The notes below the pieces were generated by a model, which searched no databases, had not been told where the DNA came from, and saw nothing but the letters and a program-made list of their open reading frames with translations. The translations under genes were made by a program, and so were the position numbers. 22,740 nt of DNA from UBA4742 sp002403895. Lineage in GTDB: Bacteria > Actinomycetota > Acidimicrobiia > Acidimicrobiales > Acidimicrobilacustridaceae. Positions 1-7,794 of the stretch are shown here, piece by piece (the first letter of the stretch is position 1; every line of letters starts with the position of its first letter). Where the stretch lies: positions 1 to 22,740 of the forward strand of contig DAISGD010000052.1 in NCBI GenBank assembly GCA_036823295.1. The letters are read 5' to 3'.

Positions 1-948
1 GATCAGGCCGGCGCCGATCCAGAACACCACGTTGTCGACCATCAGCGGGTCGGTGGTCAGCGCTTCCCCGGCACACAGGCTCAGCACCACCGCGAGCGGG
101 ACATAAGGCAACAGCACCTGGACGCGGGTGCCGCGGTCCAGGTCGGCGGGCTCGATCTCGCCAGGCGGGTGGCGGCGGGCGTAGTACGCCCCGAGGGCGA
201 TGAGCAGATAGCCGGCCACCCAGGCCGTGTTGGACACCTCCGACACGCTCTCTCCATGCAGGTCGGTGTAGGCGAAGAGGCTGTCAGCCAGAGCGAACGA
301 GGCGAAGGCGAGGCCCACCAGGCCCACCGCCACCCGACCGGCGGGATCGCAACGGATGTAGGCGATGATCACGATGGTGAGCACCACGACGTCGGCTGCC
401 GGGTAGGCCAGCCCGATGGTCCGGCTCCACGTCGCGCCCCTGCCGGTGTGGAGGGTCGGACCCAGCACCAACGTCCAGCTCACGAACAGCACCGAGGCGG
501 CGACGATGATCCCGTCGAGCAGGGTGCGGGTCCGGCCCGACTGGGTGTTCGGTGACGAGGGGAACCACAGCAGACCCGCCACCGAGAGAGGAACCGCCAG
601 CAGGAAGAAGAAATCGGCGGGCGAGGGGAACGGGGTGATCTCCCCCTGCACCGTCTCGAGCCAGGTCCAAATGAGCTGGCCGACACACCACGAAACGCAG
701 GACGTGCCGACGAGGTACCAGCCGAGGCGCCAGGAATCCTTGGCCCGGCGGGCGACCTGAACACAGCACACGGCGGCCAGCGCGGGGGCCAGCACCTCGG
801 CCACGTTGCCCAGGTTGCGGGAGAAGGACAAGCTCCCCAGGCCGGTACCCAGGGCGAAGGCGGTGGCCAGCACGGCCAACCCAACGGCGATGAGCGCCGC
901 GTCGAACCGCTGCCGTAGCGCCGGCCCGGACGCGGCGACCTCAGTCAC
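1..948 (-). CDS. Multi-pass membrane sensor protein, probable N-terminus of a GGDEF/EAL c-di-GMP protein (partial)
   Basis: The reading frame is open from a GTG at 948 to the left edge (316 residues seen), so the C-terminus is missing. It is almost entirely hydrophobic helices, roughly at residues 15-37, 49-66, 74-97, 111-129, 143-165, 180-199, 206-226 and 241-256, with the loop PFPSPADFFFLL at 107-117. This pattern, in particular the SPAD loop before a helix, is common in the membrane sensor halves of actinobacterial GGDEF/EAL proteins. The layout also matches the membrane half of the GGDEF-EAL protein at 16710-19043. No catalytic domain is visible, so the c-di-GMP role is inferred. The GTG overlaps the stop of the upstream degenerate GGDEF gene by 8 bases, suggesting translational coupling. 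Confidence is high that it is a gene and moderate for the domain prediction. Confidence 0.7.
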   Translation of the reverse strand, partial: MTEVAASGPALRQRFDAALIAVGLAVLATAFALGTGLGSLSFSRNLGNVAEVLAPALAAVCCVQVARRAKDSWRLGWYLVGTSCVSWCVGQLIWTWLETVQGEITPFPSPADFFFLLAVPLSVAGLLWFPSSPNTQSGRTRTLLDGIIVAASVLFVSWTLVLGPTLHTGRGATWSRTIGLAYPAADVVVLTIVIIAYIRCDPAGRVAVGLVGLAFASFALADSLFAYTDLHGESVSEVSNTAWVAGYLLIALGAYYARRHPPGEIEPADLDRGTRVQVLLPYVPLAVVLSLCAGEALTTDPLMVDNVVFWIGAGLI

Positions 949-1720
949 TGTGGGCGACCTCGATCCGGTCCTGGCGCCACTCTCTGGCCAGGTCCAGGGC
1001 GTTGTCGGCCCGGTCCAGGATCTCATCGGTCGAGAACCCGTGAGCTGGGTAACAGGCAACGCCGGCCCACATGGTCAGGCCGGAGGCCTGGAGGGTGATG
1101 CGCCGACGGATTCGCTCGACCGTCCAGATGGCGCCGTTCTCGGCGGTGTCCTCGAGGACCAGGGCGTAGCCGCCATCGAGCAGCCGACAGGCGGTGTCGG
1201 CCTCGCGAATGGTGTCGTTGATGCACTCGGCGACCGTCTTCGGGTTCGCCGGTCGGGGCAGCCCGGACTCGAGCCCCTCGATGACCTCCAACAACACGAC
1301 GGCCACCGGTTCGAGCTGGCGACGGGCCGCGGCGATCCGGGCGTCGAGGGCGACGGTGAAGTAGCCCTCGCTGAACAGGCCGGTGGCAGCGTCGGTGAGG
1401 GCGTCGCCGCTGGAGTTGCGGCGGACGGCCGTGAGCTGGATTCTGCTGGCCAGCTTGGTCTCCAGGTCGGTGCGGGCCTCGGATTCCTTCTCCACCTGGT
1501 CCTCGAGCTCGTCGACCTTGCCCTCGAGCTCGTCCACTCGCTGGTCGGCATTGCGCAGTCGCCCCACCATGCGGGCGATGACGACGCCGGCGGCGAGCGC
1601 GATCGCCCCGGCGATCACCCCCAGCGCGACGACGTCCCACATGGCGGCGGCGGCTCCCAGCGCCAGGCCGAGGAGCCCGACAGTAAGGCCGATAACGGCG
1701 CGGCGGTCCACCCGAATCAA
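941..1720 (-). CDS. Membrane-anchored protein with degenerate GGDEF domain
   Basis: The 259-residue protein has two N-terminal membrane helices (about 8-28 and 31-52), a strongly charged heptad-like coiled coil (54-95) and a C-terminal domain of GGDEF fold (about 105-255). The fold is recognised from the DALTDAATGLFSEGYF start, the VVLLEV strand and the late CYPAHG...ILDRADNALDLAREW segment. The signature loop reads LDGGY (181-185) where GGDEF would be, and the metal-binding aspartate region is also altered. It is therefore unlikely to make c-di-GMP and may bind nucleotide or act as a partner or regulator. The start is uncertain: TTG at 1720 and GTG at 1711 are both possible, and neither has a clear ribosome site. 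It is the first gene of a two-gene unit with the membrane protein that overlaps its stop. Confidence 0.75.
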   Translation of the reverse strand: MIRVDRRAVIGLTVGLLGLALGAAAAMWDVVALGVIAGAIALAAGVVIARMVGRLRNADQRVDELEGKVDELEDQVEKESEARTDLETKLASRIQLTAVRRNSSGDALTDAATGLFSEGYFTVALDARIAAARRQLEPVAVVLLEVIEGLESGLPRPANPKTVAECINDTIREADTACRLLDGGYALVLEDTAENGAIWTVERIRRRITLQASGLTMWAGVACYPAHGFSTDEILDRADNALDLAREWRQDRIEVAHSD

Positions 1721-1794
1721 TCGGCGCTACTGAGCGCGATTCAAGCCTGGAGTTAACCGGATTCGACCCGATTCTGTGCGATCTCATGCTCTCG

Positions 1795-1826
1795 CCGTCC
1801 CCGGGTGGCCTCCGGAGGGGCGACGG
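1795..1826 (-). terminator. Possible hairpin after the mutase gene
   Basis: CCGTCCCC at 1795-1802 can pair with GGGGCGACGG at 1817-1826, with a two-base bulge, and the palindrome CCTCCGGAGG lies in the loop. It sits just downstream of the mutase stop on the minus strand. There is no T-run, so it is at best a weak or non-canonical terminator. Confidence 0.25.
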
Positions 1827-1844
1827 GATCGAACGGCAGACCGA

Positions 1845-3821
1845 TCAGGAACCGCGGTGGGCCACCGCGATCTCCACGATGTCAGCCATGATTCGGCCCA
1901 GTTCGAAGTCCTTCGGGGTGTAGACGGCGGCGATCCCCAGGGCCTGCAGCCGGGGCCGGTCGGATTCGGGGATGATCCCGCCGACGACGATCGGGGCGTC
2001 GCTCCCAGCCTCGCGGACGAGGCGCAAGACGTCGGGGACCAGCTCCAGGTGGCTACCGGACAGGATCGACAGGCCGATCACATCGACGTCCTCGTCGCGG
2101 GCCACCGACGCGATCTGCTCGGGCGTGAGGCGGATGCCCTGATAGATGACCTCCATGCCGGCATCCCGGGCGGCGACCGCGATCTGCTCGGCCCCGTTGG
2201 AGTGGCCGTCCAGGCCGGGCTTGGCCACCAGGAACCGGGGTGGTCCCCCGGGCAGCCCCTTCACCCGCTTGGCGGTGTCCCGCAGGGCGGCCGAGAGGCC
2301 CCCCAGCCCGGCGGCCGCCGCCACCCCGGTGGGGGCCCGATACTCGCCGAACACCTCACGCAGCAGTCCGGCCCATTCGCCGGTGGTGCCCCCCGCATGG
2401 GCCAGGTCGATCGACGCCGGCATGATGTTGACGTCGGACTCGGCCACTCGACGTAGCTCGTCGAGCGAGCGCTTCACCGCGTCGTTGTCGCGCTCGGAGC
2501 GCCACGCCTGAACGTCGGCGATGAGTTCGTCCTGCACGCCGGCATCGACCTTCATGATGTGCTCTTCGCCCCCGAGCGGCGAGGGGGCCGTCTCGGTATA
2601 GGCGTTCACGCCCACCACGATCTGCTCGCCGGACTCGATGCGTCGCGTTCGCGCGGTGTTGGACGAGACCAGCCGGCCCTTGAGCTCATCAATGGCTTCG
2701 AAGGCGCCCCCGAGGGCCAGCACATCATCCAGCTCGGCCTGGGCGGCGTCGACCAGCTGGGCCGTCTTGGCCTCGATGACGTGACTGCCGGCGAAGATGT
2801 CGTCGTAGTCGAGCAGGTCGGTCTCGAAGGCGAGCACCTGCTGGATGCGCAACGACCACTGCTGGTCCCACGGGCGGGGAAGGCCGAGCGCCTCGTTCCA
2901 GGCGGGAAGCTGCAACGAGCGGGCCCGGGCGTCTTTGGACAGCGTCACCCCCAGTGCCTCGAGCACGATGCGCTGGACGTTGTTCTCCGGTTGTGCCTCG
3001 GTCAGTCCGAGGGAGTTGACCTGTACCCCGTAGCGGAATCGGCGGGCCTTGGGGTCGGTGACGCCGTAGCGCTCCTCGGTGAGGCGGTCCCACATCTGGG
3101 TGAAGGCCCGCATCTTGCAGGTCTCCTCCACGAACCGGATGCCGGCGTTCACGAAGAACGAGATGGACGCCACGACGGCGGCGAACTTGTCCGGTTCGAC
3201 CTGGCCCGACTCGCGCACCGCGTCGAGGACGTCGATTGCCGTGGCCAGGCTGTAGGCGATCTCCTGCACCGGGGTGGCCCCCGCCTCCTGGAGGTGGTAG
3301 CTGCACACGTTCATCGGGTTCCACTTGGGGATCCACTCGGCGCAGAAGGCGATCATGTCGACGATCAGCCGACGGCTGGGGCGCGGCGGGAAGATGTACG
3401 TGCCCCGGCTCAGGTACTCCTTGACGATGTCGTTCTGGGTGGTTCCCCGCAGATGACGGGACTCGACGCCGTGGTTCTCGGCATTGGCCACGTAGAGCCC
3501 GAGCATCCACGCCGCCGGGGCGTTGATGGTCATCGACGTGTTCATCTCGCCCTGGGGGATGCCGTCGAGCAGTTGCGCCATGTGCCCGAGATGGGCCACC
3601 GGCACGCCCACCTTGCCGACCTCGCCCCGGGCATGGGGGTCATCGGGGTCGTAGCCGGTCTGGGTGGGCAGGTCGAAGGCGATCGACAGGCCGGTCTGCC
3701 CCTTGGCCAGGTTGGTCCGGTAGAGCTCGTTGGACGCCTTCGCCGTCGAATGCCCCGAGTAGGTGCGCATCAGCCACGGCTTGTCACGGGTGGCCGGTGA
3801 ATGCTCCGCTGCGGTTGCCAT
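1845..3821 (-). CDS. ecm: Ethylmalonyl-CoA mutase (MeaA-type, adenosylcobalamin-dependent)
   Basis: The enzyme rearranges ethylmalonyl-CoA to methylsuccinyl-CoA in the ethylmalonyl-CoA pathway of acetate assimilation, using adenosylcobalamin. The 658-residue single chain joins the mutase TIM barrel (about 10-500) to a C-terminal cobalamin-binding domain. Landmarks are KPWLMRTYSGHSTAKASNE near the N-terminus, QTGLSIAFDLPTQTGYDPDD, RGTTQNDIVKEYLSRGTYIF, PMNVCSYHLQEAGATPVQE and the base-off B12 motif GLDGHSNG. Length and N-terminal sequence match actinobacterial MeaA/Ecm rather than two-subunit methylmalonyl-CoA mutase. I chose ATG 3821, which starts about 12 residues before the conserved RDKPWLMRTY. 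A GTG at 3857 would add 12 poorly conserved residues. No crotonyl-CoA carboxylase/reductase or epimerase lies in the window. It is divergent from the MOSC gene. Confidence 0.9.
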   Translation of the reverse strand: MATAAEHSPATRDKPWLMRTYSGHSTAKASNELYRTNLAKGQTGLSIAFDLPTQTGYDPDDPHARGEVGKVGVPVAHLGHMAQLLDGIPQGEMNTSMTINAPAAWMLGLYVANAENHGVESRHLRGTTQNDIVKEYLSRGTYIFPPRPSRRLIVDMIAFCAEWIPKWNPMNVCSYHLQEAGATPVQEIAYSLATAIDVLDAVRESGQVEPDKFAAVVASISFFVNAGIRFVEETCKMRAFTQMWDRLTEERYGVTDPKARRFRYGVQVNSLGLTEAQPENNVQRIVLEALGVTLSKDARARSLQLPAWNEALGLPRPWDQQWSLRIQQVLAFETDLLDYDDIFAGSHVIEAKTAQLVDAAQAELDDVLALGGAFEAIDELKGRLVSSNTARTRRIESGEQIVVGVNAYTETAPSPLGGEEHIMKVDAGVQDELIADVQAWRSERDNDAVKRSLDELRRVAESDVNIMPASIDLAHAGGTTGEWAGLLREVFGEYRAPTGVAAAAGLGGLSAALRDTAKRVKGLPGGPPRFLVAKPGLDGHSNGAEQIAVAARDAGMEVIYQGIRLTPEQIASVARDEDVDVIGLSILSGSHLELVPDVLRLVREAGSDAPIVVGGIIPESDRPRLQALGIAAVYTPKDFELGRIMADIVEIAVAHRGS

Positions 3822-3895
3822 GGGGAAATGGTCCCATTCCGGCCGGGCCGCTGTCACCCTGGCACGATGAAGGTCCGACGGGTGAGGGGGTGTCG

Positions 3896-4705
3896 ATGAC
3901 CGGGGTCACGAACCAGGATGGCGCGGTGGGGGTGGTGGCCGAGCTGTGGCGCTACCCGGTCAAGTCGATGCAGGGGGAGCGACTCCAATCCGCCGAGCTG
4001 GGCCCATCGGGTTTGGCCGGCGATCGCCGCTACGGCCTGATCGGGGCCGGCGGCCGTCTGCTCAGTGCCAAGTCCGTGCCCGAGCTGTTCTCCGCCGGGG
4101 CTCGGACCGAGGGGAATCGAGTGGTGATCACGCTGCCCGACGGGACCGACGTGCTGGCCGACGATGCCGACGCATCCGCCCTGCTGTCGCGGTGGCTGGG
4201 GCGGGAGGTCGAACTGCGCGAGACGGGGTCGGGCGCGGTGAGCTACGAGCTCACGTTCGACCCGCCCAACGACGACGCCGAGATGGTGTCGTGGCCGGCC
4301 ATGGCCGACAGCTTTCTCGATCTGGCCCCGGTCAATGCCCTGACCACGGCGAGCCTGGCCCGGATGGCGGCGGTCGCCCCGGACACGGCGTGGGATGTCC
4401 GGCGCTTCCGCCCCAACGTCTTGGTGGACACGGGCTCGGTCGAGGGGTTCGTCGAGGACGGTTGGGTGGGTGGCGACGTAGCCCTCGGCGATGGCGGCGC
4501 GGCGTTGCACGTCGACATGGCCTCGGTGCGGTGCGCCATGCCGCTGCGGGCCCAACCGGCGTGGGCTGGCGCCCCCGCCCTCGAGCGCGACATCGCGGTG
4601 TTCAAGGCCCTCACCGACGAGCACAACTACCACCTGGGGATCTACTGCGGCGTCGCCTCCGCCGGAACGGTCACCGTCGGCGACCCGGTGCGCCCCACAC
4701 CCTGA
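3896..4705 (+). CDS. MOSC domain protein with N-terminal MOSC beta-barrel domain
   Basis: The 269-residue cytosolic protein has an N-terminal MOSC_N domain (about 12-105, starting AELWRYPVKSMQGERL, with the GLAGDRRYGLI loop) and a C-terminal MOSC domain (about 130-265). RFRPN at 170-174 and VRCAMPL with C213 match the conserved arginine loop and the cysteine that family members use to handle sulfur or bind the molybdenum cofactor. Relatives include the C-terminal domain of molybdenum-cofactor sulfurase, YcbX and the mARC reductases. The substrate cannot be read from the sequence. ATG 3896 is preferred because GAGGGGG at 3884-3890 sits five bases upstream. An in-frame start at 3797 would overlap the divergent mutase start. 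Its stop lies only six bases from that of the convergent aat gene. Confidence 0.85.
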   Translation: MTGVTNQDGAVGVVAELWRYPVKSMQGERLQSAELGPSGLAGDRRYGLIGAGGRLLSAKSVPELFSAGARTEGNRVVITLPDGTDVLADDADASALLSRWLGREVELRETGSGAVSYELTFDPPNDDAEMVSWPAMADSFLDLAPVNALTTASLARMAAVAPDTAWDVRRFRPNVLVDTGSVEGFVEDGWVGGDVALGDGGAALHVDMASVRCAMPLRAQPAWAGAPALERDIAVFKALTDEHNYHLGIYCGVASAGTVTVGDPVRPTP

Positions 4706-4711
4706 GCCGGG

Positions 4712-5371
4712 TCAGGCGAACGGGTCGATGTCGAGAGCAATGGCGTCGGCCAGCAACTCCAGGTAGCGCGGCCGCGGAACATCCACGGCGCCGAGCGAAC
4801 GCAGGTGGGGCGTCGTCCACTGCACGTCGAGCAGCGTGGCCCCGCCCTGGCGCAGCCGTTCGACCAATGCCACCAGCGCCACCTTGGAGGCGTCCCGGGC
4901 GACATGGAACATGGACTCACCGGCGAACAGCCCACCCACCGACACGCCGTAGAGTCCGCCCACCAGCTCGTCGCCATCCCAGGTCTCGATGCTGTGGGCC
5001 CAGCCGAGCTCATGGAGGCGGTGGTAGGCATCGATCACGTCGCGGTTGATCCAGCGGCCGTCACGTGCCGGATCCGCGCACTGGGCGATCACCTCGTCGA
5101 AGGCCGTGTCCACCCGCACCTCGAAGCGGTGGCAGGTCTGGCGCAGGGACCGGGTGACCCGCAGTCCGTCGAGGGGGATGACCCCGCGCGGGTCGGGTGA
5201 CCACCAGGCGATGCGGGGCCCCCCGTCCACGGGCATGGGGAACAGTCCGGAGCGGTAGGCCGCCACCAGCGTGCCCGGTTCGAGGTCGGCGCCGACCCCG
5301 ACCACGCCGACGTCATCGGCGGCGACCGCCGGAGGGAACACCCAAGGGGTGACCGGTGGCTCGATGGGCAC
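4712..5371 (-). CDS. aat: Leucyl/phenylalanyl-tRNA--protein transferase
   Basis: This enzyme adds Leu or Phe from aminoacyl-tRNA to proteins with N-terminal Arg or Lys, marking them for ClpS/ClpAP degradation by the N-degron route. The 219-residue chain is a full-length Aat. It shows GLFPMP, WWSPDPRGVIPL, the central AHSIETWDGDELVGGLYGVS block, the GLFAGESMFH active-site strand and LLDVQWTTPHLRSLGA near the C-terminus. The start is GTG 5371, with GGAGAA seven bases upstream. The gene begins 17 bases after the stop of the upstream 3-hydroxybutyryl-CoA dehydrogenase, so the two are probably cotranscribed, although no functional link is obvious. The 3' end faces the MOSC gene. Confidence 0.92.
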   Translation of the reverse strand: MPIEPPVTPWVFPPAVAADDVGVVGVGADLEPGTLVAAYRSGLFPMPVDGGPRIAWWSPDPRGVIPLDGLRVTRSLRQTCHRFEVRVDTAFDEVIAQCADPARDGRWINRDVIDAYHRLHELGWAHSIETWDGDELVGGLYGVSVGGLFAGESMFHVARDASKVALVALVERLRQGGATLLDVQWTTPHLRSLGAVDVPRPRYLELLADAIALDIDPFA

Positions 5372-5388
5372 CCCGTGGTTCTCCGCGA

Positions 5389-6243
5389 CTACTTGGCGTA
5401 GTCGTAGAACCCCAGGCCGGATTTCCGCCCGAGCTGGCCGGCCGTGACCATGCGCCGCAACAGGGGCATGGCCGCGTAGTTCGGGTCGCGGAACTCGGTG
5501 TAGAGCGCGTCGAGGATGGCCAACGACGTGTCGAGGCCCACCAGGTCGAGCAGGGCGAGCGGCCCCATGGGGAAGTTGCAGCCGCCCTTCATGGCGGTGT
5601 CGATGTCGTCGCGGCTGGCGGTGCCGTTCTCCAGCATCCGCACCGCGTTGTTCAGGTAGGGGAAGAGCAGGGCGTTGACGATGAAGCCGGCCCGGTCCTT
5701 GACTTCGACCGGGCTCTTGCCGCAGGCCTCGGCGAAGGCGCGGACCTCGGCGATGGTCTCGTCGCTGGCGGTGAGGGGCCGGACGATCTCGACCAGGCTC
5801 ATCATGGGAGCTGGGTTGAAGAAGTGCACGCCGCAGACCTTGTCGGCCTTTTGCGTCTCCATGGCCATCTCAATCACCGGAAGGGTCGAGGTGTTGGTGG
5901 CGAGGATGGCGCCGTCCTTGCAGATGTCGCTGAGTTCGCGGAACAGCCCCTGCTTGGTAGCCAGGTCCTCCACGATGGATTCCAGAACGAGGTCGCAATC
6001 AGAGAGGTCGTGCAGGCGCGACGTGGCTGTGACCCGGGCGAGGGTGGCGTCACGGTCCTCTTCGGACAGCTTGCCCCGCTTGACCTGCTTGGCCAGTGAC
6101 TTCTCCAGCGAGGCCACCATGGCGTCGGCCGTCTCCTGCCTGCGGGACCGCAGGATCACGGTGTGGCCGCTCTTGGCCGCCACCTCGGCGATGCCCGACC
6201 CCATGATGCCCGACCCCACGATGCCCACGCTCTTGATCGTCAT
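5389..6243 (-). CDS. hbd: 3-hydroxybutyryl-CoA dehydrogenase
   Basis: The enzyme oxidises or reduces 3-hydroxyacyl-CoA with NAD(P)(H), in beta-oxidation, butyrate or polyhydroxybutyrate metabolism, or the ethylmalonyl-CoA pathway. The 284-residue protein has an N-terminal Rossmann domain with GSGIMG (10-15), and catalytic Ser118 (ATNTSTLP), His139 and Asn142 (GVHFFNPAPMM) and Glu151. The C-terminal helical domain carries DRAGFIVNALLFPYLNNA and ends in KSGLGFYDYAK, as usual for the single-domain short-chain family. ATG 6243 is preferred over GTG 6252. There is no Shine-Dalgarno, but a TAACGT box lies seven bases upstream, consistent with a leaderless transcript. The mutase gene nearby fits a shared role in C4-CoA metabolism. 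Confidence 0.92.
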   Translation of the reverse strand: MTIKSVGIVGSGIMGSGIAEVAAKSGHTVILRSRRQETADAMVASLEKSLAKQVKRGKLSEEDRDATLARVTATSRLHDLSDCDLVLESIVEDLATKQGLFRELSDICKDGAILATNTSTLPVIEMAMETQKADKVCGVHFFNPAPMMSLVEIVRPLTASDETIAEVRAFAEACGKSPVEVKDRAGFIVNALLFPYLNNAVRMLENGTASRDDIDTAMKGGCNFPMGPLALLDLVGLDTSLAILDALYTEFRDPNYAAMPLLRRMVTAGQLGRKSGLGFYDYAK

Positions 6244-6250
6244 GGCGCGC

Positions 6251-6266
6251 ACGTTACCGACCGGTA
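6251..6266 (-). promoter_or_regulatory. Putative -10 box and overlapping palindromic operator for the dehydrogenase gene
   Basis: On the minus strand TAACGT (6256-6251) lies seven bases before ATG 6243. The perfect inverted repeat TACCG-AC-CGGTA spans 6255-6266 and overlaps the box by two bases. Short palindromes of this form are typical of TetR-family repressors of acyl-CoA metabolism; the regulator itself is not in the window. A weak -35 candidate (TTGCTG) lies 18 bases further upstream. Confidence 0.4.
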
Positions 6267-6309
6267 GCTTTCGCCAGCAAGAACGGCCAAGTCACGCTGG
6301 GCAGCCTGC

Positions 6310-6525
6310 TCAACCAGACGTGTCGGGCTCGGACTGGATCCGAAGGGCCAAATCTGGGCAGGCGGCGACGGCTCGCCGGGCGTGGGCCTCGAGATGGGGA
6401 GGGATCAGAGTCGGGTCGATGATCGGGTATCCCCACCGGTCGAGGCGAATCCGCTCGGGGAACAACTCGGCGCACAGGCCGTGGCCGGTGCAGGCGATCG
6501 GGTTCACGATGATGCGCAGGCTCAT
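6310..6525 (-). CDS. Small ferredoxin ([3Fe-4S]/[4Fe-4S] type)
   Basis: The 71-residue acidic protein has CTGHGLC at Cys12-Cys18 (C-x5-C) and a third cysteine at Cys56 before Pro57. This three-cysteine pattern is typical of the single-cluster ferredoxins found with actinobacterial oxidoreductases and P450s and suggests a [3Fe-4S] cluster. It is the last gene of the redox operon and probably exchanges electrons with the NuoF-like protein encoded just upstream. ATG 6525 overlaps the NuoF-like stop by four bases (ATGA). GGAGG lies six bases before this ATG but directly abuts the alternative ATG at 6531, which decides the start. Confidence 0.85.
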   Translation of the reverse strand: MSLRIIVNPIACTGHGLCAELFPERIRLDRWGYPIIDPTLIPPHLEAHARRAVAACPDLALRIQSEPDTSG

Positions 6526-7793
6526 CGCCATCCTCCGATGGACGGGGTCGGCAGCCACGGGCCACTCGGGGCGCACGGCCCCCGGTGGTGATGTTCGGCG
6601 ATCTCGGTGGCGAAGACGCGCAGCGCGCTGCGAACCAGGCGCACCACCCCATCCGGATGGCGGCACGCGCCCCGTCCCTCGATCTCGGGCAAGAGACCAA
6701 GCAGCTCATTGCGGGCCTGATCCACGGCCCGCCCTCCGTGGGCCATGACCGTCAGCTGTTCGGCCATCGCCGGGAGCCCGTGTACGCAGGGACCGCATTG
6801 GCCCGCGTTCTGATCGGCCATCCACCGGGTGATTCGGGCGGTCTCCGCCACCCCGCACGCTCCCCGGGGTAGCGCCACCAATGCTCCGCACCCGAGTGCG
6901 GCACCGGCCGAACCCAGCGACCCGGCCCCGAGGGTGAGCTGACGGGCCTCGGTGGCGGAGATCCACGAACCGAAGTGACCTCCGACCAGGACCGCGTCGA
7001 GATCGTCCATCGCCGATCCGGCACCCTCGATGGCGGCGGCCAACGACGATCCCCCTTCGACTTCGTACACCCCGGGGTGGGTGACCGCTCCGGTGACGGT
7101 CACCAGCGTGGTCCCCGGATCTTCCGCGGTGCCGGCCCGGCGGTACCACTGCGGTCCGAAGCGGGCGATGAGGGCGAGATGGGCGAGCGTTTCGACGTTG
7201 TCGACCAGAGTGGGTCGGCCCGATACGCCGCGCTCGAAGGGCCGGGGGGGCACGAGCGTGGGTTTCGCCTCCCCTCCGTTCAACCAGTGCACCAGCGCGG
7301 TCTCCTCGCCGGCGACATAGCGGCTGGGAGTACCCACGACGCGGACGGCCAGGCGCTCGAGGCCCGCCATCCGGCGCTCGTCGGCAGCCGCCACGGCAGC
7401 TTCCATGGTGGCGACCGCAGATCGTTCCACCGCCACGATGATCTCGCGAGCACCGACGGCGGCACCGGCGGCGGCGGCGCCGTCGAGCACCAGGTGGGGG
7501 GCCTGGTGCAGGAGGGCCTTGTCCTTGATGCTGGCCGGCTCACCTTCGGTGGCGTTGACGACGACGATGGCACGGCGCCGTCGAGCGACGGCGGCCAACT
7601 TGATGGCGGTGGGGAAACGCGCCCCGCCGCGTCCCCGGAGCCCGGCGGAGTCGACCCAGGCGATGAGCTGGCCCAGGTCGGTCGGAGGAGGACCGAACCG
7701 CGCCAGGTGAGTGTCGAGGCCGACTGCCGCGGGAAGATCCAGGAGACGGGGACCGATCCGCGTGGTGAGGGGCTGTTCGAGTGGGGCGGTCAC
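6522..7793 (-). CDS. NuoF-like NADH dehydrogenase flavoprotein
   Basis: The 423-residue protein is related to the 51-kDa subunit of complex I, to hydrogenase HoxF and to RnfC. It has the FMN/NAD(H) site GRGGARFP (54-61), NATEGEPASIKD (80-91), a SLBB-like middle domain (about 240-285, TGAVTHPGVYEVEGG) and a C-terminal Fe-S region with AGQCGPC (Cys333, Cys336) and GRGACRHPDG (Cys377). It probably oxidises NAD(P)H in the cytosol and passes electrons to the ferredoxin or to the membrane haem protein, or does the reverse. Complex I partners NuoE and NuoG are absent. The first cysteine of the usual SCGxCxPC motif is Ala330. GTG 7793 starts one base after the upstream stop; the N-terminal extension open to 7922 overlaps that gene and is rejected. 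Confidence 0.85.
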   Translation of the reverse strand: MTAPLEQPLTTRIGPRLLDLPAAVGLDTHLARFGPPPTDLGQLIAWVDSAGLRGRGGARFPTAIKLAAVARRRRAIVVVNATEGEPASIKDKALLHQAPHLVLDGAAAAGAAVGAREIIVAVERSAVATMEAAVAAADERRMAGLERLAVRVVGTPSRYVAGEETALVHWLNGGEAKPTLVPPRPFERGVSGRPTLVDNVETLAHLALIARFGPQWYRRAGTAEDPGTTLVTVTGAVTHPGVYEVEGGSSLAAAIEGAGSAMDDLDAVLVGGHFGSWISATEARQLTLGAGSLGSAGAALGCGALVALPRGACGVAETARITRWMADQNAGQCGPCVHGLPAMAEQLTVMAHGGRAVDQARNELLGLLPEIEGRGACRHPDGVVRLVRSALRVFATEIAEHHHRGPCAPSGPWLPTPSIGGWR

Positions 7794-7794
7794 G

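Noticed and set aside
806..1756. Plus-strand open frame of 316 residues opposite the degenerate GGDEF gene
   Set aside because: It covers the coherent minus-strand gene pair and its own translation has no domain or membrane pattern.
2559..3800. Long plus-strand open frame (413 residues) opposite the mutase gene
   Set aside because: The opposite strand encodes a full, highly conserved enzyme. The plus-strand product is low-complexity His/Gly/Asp-rich with no recognisable domain, a typical high-GC shadow.
3797..3895. Longer N-terminus for the MOSC protein
   Set aside because: It would overlap the start of the divergent mutase and has no conserved sequence. GAGGGGG sits five bases before the ATG at 3896.
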